The notes beneath the pieces are model-generated. The model was not told where the DNA came from. It was given only the letters and a program-made list of their open reading frames with translations, and ran no database searches. A stretch of 9,847 nt of DNA from Bacillota bacterium (lineage in GTDB: Bacteria > Bacillota_A > Clostridia > Clostridiales > Clostridiaceae): assembly GCA_021780795.1 (NCBI GenBank), contig JAJXYA010000205.1:1-9847 (forward strand). Reading direction: 5' to 3'. The stretch's first letter is position 1. Each line of letters starts with the position of its first letter. The position numbers were made by a program, and so were the translations under genes. Below, piece by piece: positions 6,722-9,847 of this stretch.

Positions 6722-6739
6722 GTATTATGATGTTAATAT
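6710..6739 (+). promoter_or_regulatory. Promoter of the MFS exporter gene
   Basis: TTGACT (6710-6715) and TAATAT (6734-6739) are 18 bases apart, with a TG at 6731-6732 one base before the -10 box (extended -10). The predicted start near 6746 leaves a 5' leader of about 60 bases to the preferred ATG at 6809. The -35 box is inside the right arm of the inverted repeat. Confidence 0.7.
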
Positions 6740-6744
6740 AAGAA

Positions 6745-6762
6745 TGTGAAATTTGTTTCGTA
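6745..6762. promoter_or_regulatory. Second operator-like sequence over the exporter transcription start
   Basis: TGTGAAATTTGTTTCGTA (6745-6762) resembles the core of the larger inverted repeat, TGTGAATTTGATTTCATG (6689-6706), apart from a one-base shift and a few changes. It has its own partial dyad, GAAA-TTTG-TTTC. Lying on the predicted start point, it could be an auxiliary repressor site. This is an inference from similarity only. Confidence 0.4.
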
Positions 6763-6808
6763 TTATAAATATAATATTTTTGAAACAATGAAAGGAATAG
6801 TGATAATC

Positions 6809-8476
6809 ATGAAAAAATCCCAAAAAATTTTAGCTTTTATATCTATTGCAATTGCTTGTTTTTTAACTGTATTGGATAGTACCATTGTAAATGTATCTTT
6901 ACCTAATATGGCAATTTATTTTAAAACAGACACTGTAGGAATATCTTGGATTAGTACTGCATACTTAATTACCTTTTCGTCATTACTTATTAATTTTTCA
7001 AAAGTTGCTGATATTTACGGAAGGAAAAAATTATTTCTAATTGGACTTGCTTTATTTGGAGTTTCATCTATATGCTGCGGTTTTGCAAATTCATTGAATA
7101 TGCTAATTTTATTTAGAATTATTCAAGGTATTGGCGCTGCAATATTAACACCTTTATCAATACCATTAGGCATTGATTTATTTGGTAAAAATGCTATGGG
7201 TAAGTTATCGGTAGTCATCGGAATGATAATTTCTATTTCAGCTGCTTCAGGCCCAGTAATTGGAGGTATTTTGAATGAGGCTTTTAGTTATAAAGCTATA
7301 TTTTATGTAAATATACCTTTTGTCATTATCTCCATAATTTTTGGAGCATTATACGTAAATGAAAGTTATGATGAAACAATCGAGAAAAAGATTGACTATA
7401 TTGGCTGCGTCCTATTAGCTGTAGGATTAGGTACATTAACCTTTTTATTAGTAAAAGGTAATGATTATGGTTGGACTAGTAGCAAAATAATTTTATTAAT
7501 CATAGCTTCAGTTATACTAATGGTATCATTTTTTATTTACGAGCAAAAAACAAAAAATCCAATGATTGATTTAAGTTTATTTAAAGTCAAAAGCTTCTCT
7601 GCTTCAATAATTTTAATAGCTATATTTTTCTTTGCATATATGCCTGTATCTTATCTTTTAAATTTTTATTTTGAAAACACACTAGGTTATTCGGTTCTTA
7701 AGGCTGGCCTAATGATGGGAATTCCTAGCTTAGTTGCACTTATAACTGCACCCTTAATTGGCATTTTTTCAAAAAGAATTTCTTCAAGAGTAATTTCTTT
7801 TTTAGGTATACTTTTGGCTACAATTGGAAATTTACTATTTGTTTTTATGAGTAGCTCTAATTACATGCTATTAATAATAATTTCTTTTATTTTATTAGGC
7901 CTAGGTGTTAGAATAACGACTATGCTATATCAAACTGCCTATGAAGAAATACCAAACGATAAAAATGGAATTGCATCAGGAATTCAAAATAGTTTTAGAC
8001 AATTAACAGCCTGCATTGCTATCGCGTTAGTTTCAACTTTGAGCAGTCATTATACTGCAATTGCCATCCAGAATACTAAAAATAAAATTATTAATGAAAT
8101 TAACAGCAGTTCAGTTCTTGAACAAAATGTAAAAACTTCTTTCATATCTCAAATAGAAACATCAAATATAAATGAGCCCAGTAATTTTTCAAAGCAAGCT
8201 GTTCATAAACAATTTATGAAAGAAGAACAAGTAGTTTTACTAACTATTCCAAATAAGATGAGAGCTGCTGTTATTAATAACTTTAACAAGCAGGAAAAAG
8301 AAGTTTATAAAATTATTGATAATTCAAAAATAATTAAAACTAATGAAACTTATAATGTTTATAATAAATGTTTTCTATTCACGGGAATGATAGCAGCCTT
8401 AGGTTTTATAGTTGTTCCATTCAATAGAAAAAAGAATGAGTTTATTGAGACACTGGAGACAGAAGTAAGTTTATAG
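6809..8476 (+). CDS. MFS multidrug exporter, DHA2 family (14 membrane segments, EmrB/QacA type)
   Basis: A proton-driven exporter of the cytoplasmic membrane. The 555-residue protein shows the family motifs in order: LDSTIVNVSLP (22-32, motif D1), KVADIYGRKK (65-74, motif A), RIIQGIGAA (103-111, motif B) and SGPVIGG (147-153, motif C). FYVNIP follows at 165-170 and about 14 hydrophobic segments are present. Between segments 13 and 14 (about 413-520) lies a hydrophilic loop of about 105 residues, expected outside the cell as in QacA-like proteins. I chose the ATG at 6809. A GTG at 6746 coincides with the predicted transcription start and has no ribosome binding site, and the ATG at 6788 has none either. 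AAAGGA lies 12 bases before 6809, with an alternative GTG at 6800. Divergent from a TetR repressor, it should be induced by its own substrates. Likely substrates are lipophilic or cationic drugs, but none can be named. Confidence 0.92.
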   Translation: MKKSQKILAFISIAIACFLTVLDSTIVNVSLPNMAIYFKTDTVGISWISTAYLITFSSLLINFSKVADIYGRKKLFLIGLALFGVSSICCGFANSLNMLILFRIIQGIGAAILTPLSIPLGIDLFGKNAMGKLSVVIGMIISISAASGPVIGGILNEAFSYKAIFYVNIPFVIISIIFGALYVNESYDETIEKKIDYIGCVLLAVGLGTLTFLLVKGNDYGWTSSKIILLIIASVILMVSFFIYEQKTKNPMIDLSLFKVKSFSASIILIAIFFFAYMPVSYLLNFYFENTLGYSVLKAGLMMGIPSLVALITAPLIGIFSKRISSRVISFLGILLATIGNLLFVFMSSSNYMLLIIISFILLGLGVRITTMLYQTAYEEIPNDKNGIASGIQNSFRQLTACIAIALVSTLSSHYTAIAIQNTKNKIINEINSSSVLEQNVKTSFISQIETSNINEPSNFSKQAVHKQFMKEEQVVLLTIPNKMRAAVINNFNKQEKEVYKIIDNSKIIKTNETYNVYNKCFLFTGMIAALGFIVVPFNRKKNEFIETLETEVSL

Positions 8477-8510
8477 TGAACATTATTTTATAAAATGTAG
8501 CTTAAAGTAT

Positions 8511-8558
8511 AAAAAAAGAAGATGAAAGCCTTATGTTTTAAGAGTTTCACCTTCTTTT
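8511..8558. terminator. Terminator between the MFS exporter gene and the membrane-protein remnant
   Basis: AAAAGAAG-A-TGAAA (8514-8526) pairs with TTTCA-C-CTTCTTTT (8546-8558), with one A-C mismatch. The inner CTTA/TTAAG segments can also pair. On the minus strand the stem runs into TTTTTTT (8511-8517), a strong T-run for transcripts coming from cinA. On the plus strand only CTTCTTTTG follows, so it is weaker for the exporter transcript. It probably works both ways. Confidence 0.78.
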
Positions 8559-8563
8559 GCCAG

Positions 8564-8589
8564 TTCAACACAATTAATATTGTGTTGAA
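8564..8589. repeat. Perfect inverted repeat at the end of the membrane-protein remnant
   Basis: TTCAACACAAT (8564-8574) and ATTGTGTTGAA (8579-8589) are perfect 11-base arms around TAAT. The repeat overlaps the stop codon of the minus-strand remnant and lies 5 bases beside the terminator. No T-run follows on either strand, so it is not itself a standard terminator. It could be an RNA 3'-end stabilising hairpin or a protein site. Confidence 0.6.
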
Positions 8590-8909
8590 TCCATGTTATA
8601 ATTTTTATAGAACTTTGGAGTTAACTGAAATAGCATAATTCCTATAATTATTTTTATAATTGCATCTGCAATCCCAAATACAACAAAAGTTGTATTTACA
8701 AAATACATACCTAAACAAGAATTTATTATTACTAAAATAGCCAATAATAAAGATAGCCTTCCATGAACTATTGTGAATGGTATAAAATGAATACCCACTG
8801 CTAACAAGATAAGTAACCATATAACCCTAAGATTTCCTGTACTTCTTAGTGATATACCTATTATTGGTACTATTACAGCACCACTGAGTCTTACTGTGCT
8901 TTTATAAGC
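8574..8909 (-). pseudogene. 5'-truncated gene for a small integral membrane protein
   Basis: Reading on the minus strand from just after an in-frame stop at 8910-8912, the frame is open for about 111 residues. It is strongly hydrophobic, with about four membrane segments: SGAVIVPIIGISL, VIWLLILLAVGIHFIPF, LSLLLAILVIINSCLGMYF and VVFGIADAIIKIIIGIMLF. It resembles uncharacterised Firmicute membrane proteins with a VGIHFIPF-like motif, but I cannot name the family with certainty. There is no ATG or GTG start at its beginning; the first possible start is a TTG at 8807, inside membrane segment 2 and without a convincing ribosome binding site. The coding-like sequence begins exactly where cinA ends. 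The simplest reading is that the 5' part was lost by deletion. A 77-residue product from the TTG cannot be excluded. Confidence 0.6.
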
Positions 8910-9847
8910 TTAATAGTTCTCTTCTCAATGAATCCAAAACTATTGCTACTGCTCTATCCCTAACCTTTTGCCTATTACCTGTTAGGTTCAACTTTAATGT
9001 TTTTACTTTTCCATTTATATAAATACCTACATATACAAGCCCTACAGGTTTTTCTGCAGTTCCTCCATCTGGTCCTGCTATTCCTGTTGTAGATATTCCA
9101 ATATTTGTTCCAGCAGCTCTTGCTATTCCTTCCGCCATTTCTGCTGCACATTCCATGCTTACCGCTCCATAATTTTTTAATGTTTCTTCCTTTACACCTA
9201 ATCTTTTTACTTTAGCTTCATTGCTATAAGTAACAGCACCTTCAAGAAATACCTTTGATATTCCAGGATAATTTATGAGTCTTCCTGATAATAAACCTCC
9301 TGTACAAGATTCTGCTGTAGCTATACTCATTAATTTTTTAATTAGCATTTCAGAAACTACATCCTCTATAGTCTTTTCTCCAACTGCATAAATGTTTATG
9401 TCTCCTAAAATAGACCTTATTTCCTCTTCTACTGGCTTTATTAAATTGTATGCTTCCTCTTCCTTTTCTGCTTTTGCTGTGAGTCTTAAAATAACCTCAT
9501 TATCTTTTGCATAAGGTGCAACTGTTGGATTCTTTTCTCTATCAATAATATGTCCAACTAAACTATCCACATTACTTTCTCCAATTCCAGTTATTCTAAG
9601 CACCTTAGACACTAAAGTACACTTTGTATATTTTTTCAAATACGGAGTTACTTCTTCATTAAACATAGGTATCATCTCTTTAGGAGGTCCAGGTAATAGT
9701 ATAGCTATCTTATTATTATCTTCTATAATGCAACCTGGTGCTGTGCCGTTATTATTTTTCAAGATTATGCAACCTTCTGGAAAGTACGCTTGTTTTTTAT
9801 TGTTTTCACTAATAGGCCTATTTATAGCCATAAAAAACTTATTTATT
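8902..9847 (-). CDS. cinA: CinA-family protein: MoaB-like domain plus NMN deamidase (5' end outside window)
   Basis: The frame is open to the window edge, so the ATG at 9831 is internal: INKFFMAINRPISENNKKQA matches the middle of CinA, not its start. About 314 of the usual 410 or so residues are visible. Near the edge is the end of the MoaB/MogA-like molybdopterin-binding fold (PEGCIILKNNNGTAPGC, then ILLPGPPKEMIPMF), the family's ADP-ribose pyrophosphatase part. A linker of mixed alpha/beta sequence follows. The C-terminal PncC domain has AESCTGG (bases about 9295-9315, with the conserved serine), TYSNEAK, and STTGIAGPDGGTAEKPVGLVY. PncC hydrolyses nicotinamide mononucleotide to nicotinate mononucleotide in pyridine nucleotide salvage. 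The C terminus is complete. In many Firmicutes recA follows cinA; here the membrane-protein remnant does. In the pneumococcus CinA is tied to competence, but nothing here supports that role. Confidence 0.94.
   Translation of the reverse strand, partial: INKFFMAINRPISENNKKQAYFPEGCIILKNNNGTAPGCIIEDNNKIAILLPGPPKEMIPMFNEEVTPYLKKYTKCTLVSKVLRITGIGESNVDSLVGHIIDREKNPTVAPYAKDNEVILRLTAKAEKEEEAYNLIKPVEEEIRSILGDINIYAVGEKTIEDVVSEMLIKKLMSIATAESCTGGLLSGRLINYPGISKVFLEGAVTYSNEAKVKRLGVKEETLKNYGAVSMECAAEMAEGIARAAGTNIGISTTGIAGPDGGTAEKPVGLVYVGIYINGKVKTLKLNLTGNRQKVRDRAVAIVLDSLRRELLSL

Noticed and set aside
6746..6808. N-terminal extension of the MFS exporter from a GTG at 6746
   Set aside because: The GTG coincides with the predicted transcription start and lacks a ribosome binding site. 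The extra 21 residues are not typical of the family, whose first membrane segment fits a start at 6809.
8605..8820. Minus-strand open frame of 71 codons starting at ATG 8820
   Set aside because: It overlaps the membrane-protein remnant in another frame, and only the other frame shows a consistent pattern of membrane segments and continues upstream to the end of cinA.
1..9847. CRISPR arrays, transfer or ribosomal RNA genes, insertion sequences, phage or plasmid functions
   Set aside because: I saw no regularly spaced repeats, no cloverleaf or rRNA-like sequence, and no transposase or integrase reading frame on either strand.

Overview
The window is low-GC, AT-rich DNA of the kind found in Clostridium and relatives. 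Supporting signs are strong GGAGG-type ribosome binding sites, a SAM-I (S-box) riboswitch, a split cobalamin-dependent methionine synthase and a clostridial-looking CinA. I cannot name the species from the sequence alone. Both ends cut through genes: a MacB/FtsX-type ABC permease on the left and cinA on the right.

Layout. (1) 2-493, plus strand: C-terminal part of an ABC transporter permease, closed by a terminator at 503-550 that can serve both strands. (2) 543-4971, minus strand: a three-gene operon read right to left. It holds a stand-alone methionine synthase reactivation protein, a MetH with homocysteine, folate and cobalamin modules, and a stand-alone glutamate-cysteine ligase. It is driven by a clear promoter (5206-5234) and gated by a SAM-I riboswitch (about 5055-5175) whose terminator (4998-5029) and competing antiterminator can be traced base by base. 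(3) 5396-5908, plus strand: a small membrane-anchored or secreted protein of unknown function with its own terminator. (4) 5975-8476: a divergent pair, a TetR-family repressor (minus) and a 14-TM DHA2-type MFS drug exporter (plus). They are separated by a long inverted repeat that contains the -35 boxes of both promoters. (5) 8574-8909, minus: the 3' remnant of a small integral membrane protein gene without a usable start, abutting the stop codon of cinA. (6) 8902-9847, minus: cinA, lacking its 5' end because of the window edge.

How the genes work together. When SAM is low the riboswitch should let transcription run through the reactivation protein, metH and, with no visible terminator in between, the glutamate-cysteine ligase. 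The operon thus joins methionine regeneration from homocysteine with gamma-glutamylcysteine synthesis under one sulfur-metabolite signal. The tetR-MFS pair looks like a self-contained, drug-inducible efflux module.

I did not find a clearly new multi-gene system. The points most worth a second look are the placement of a lone glutamate-cysteine ligase in a SAM-controlled metH operon, the cysteine cluster at the end of the MetH reactivation protein, the architecture of the tetR-MFS operator, and the truncated membrane-protein gene behind cinA.
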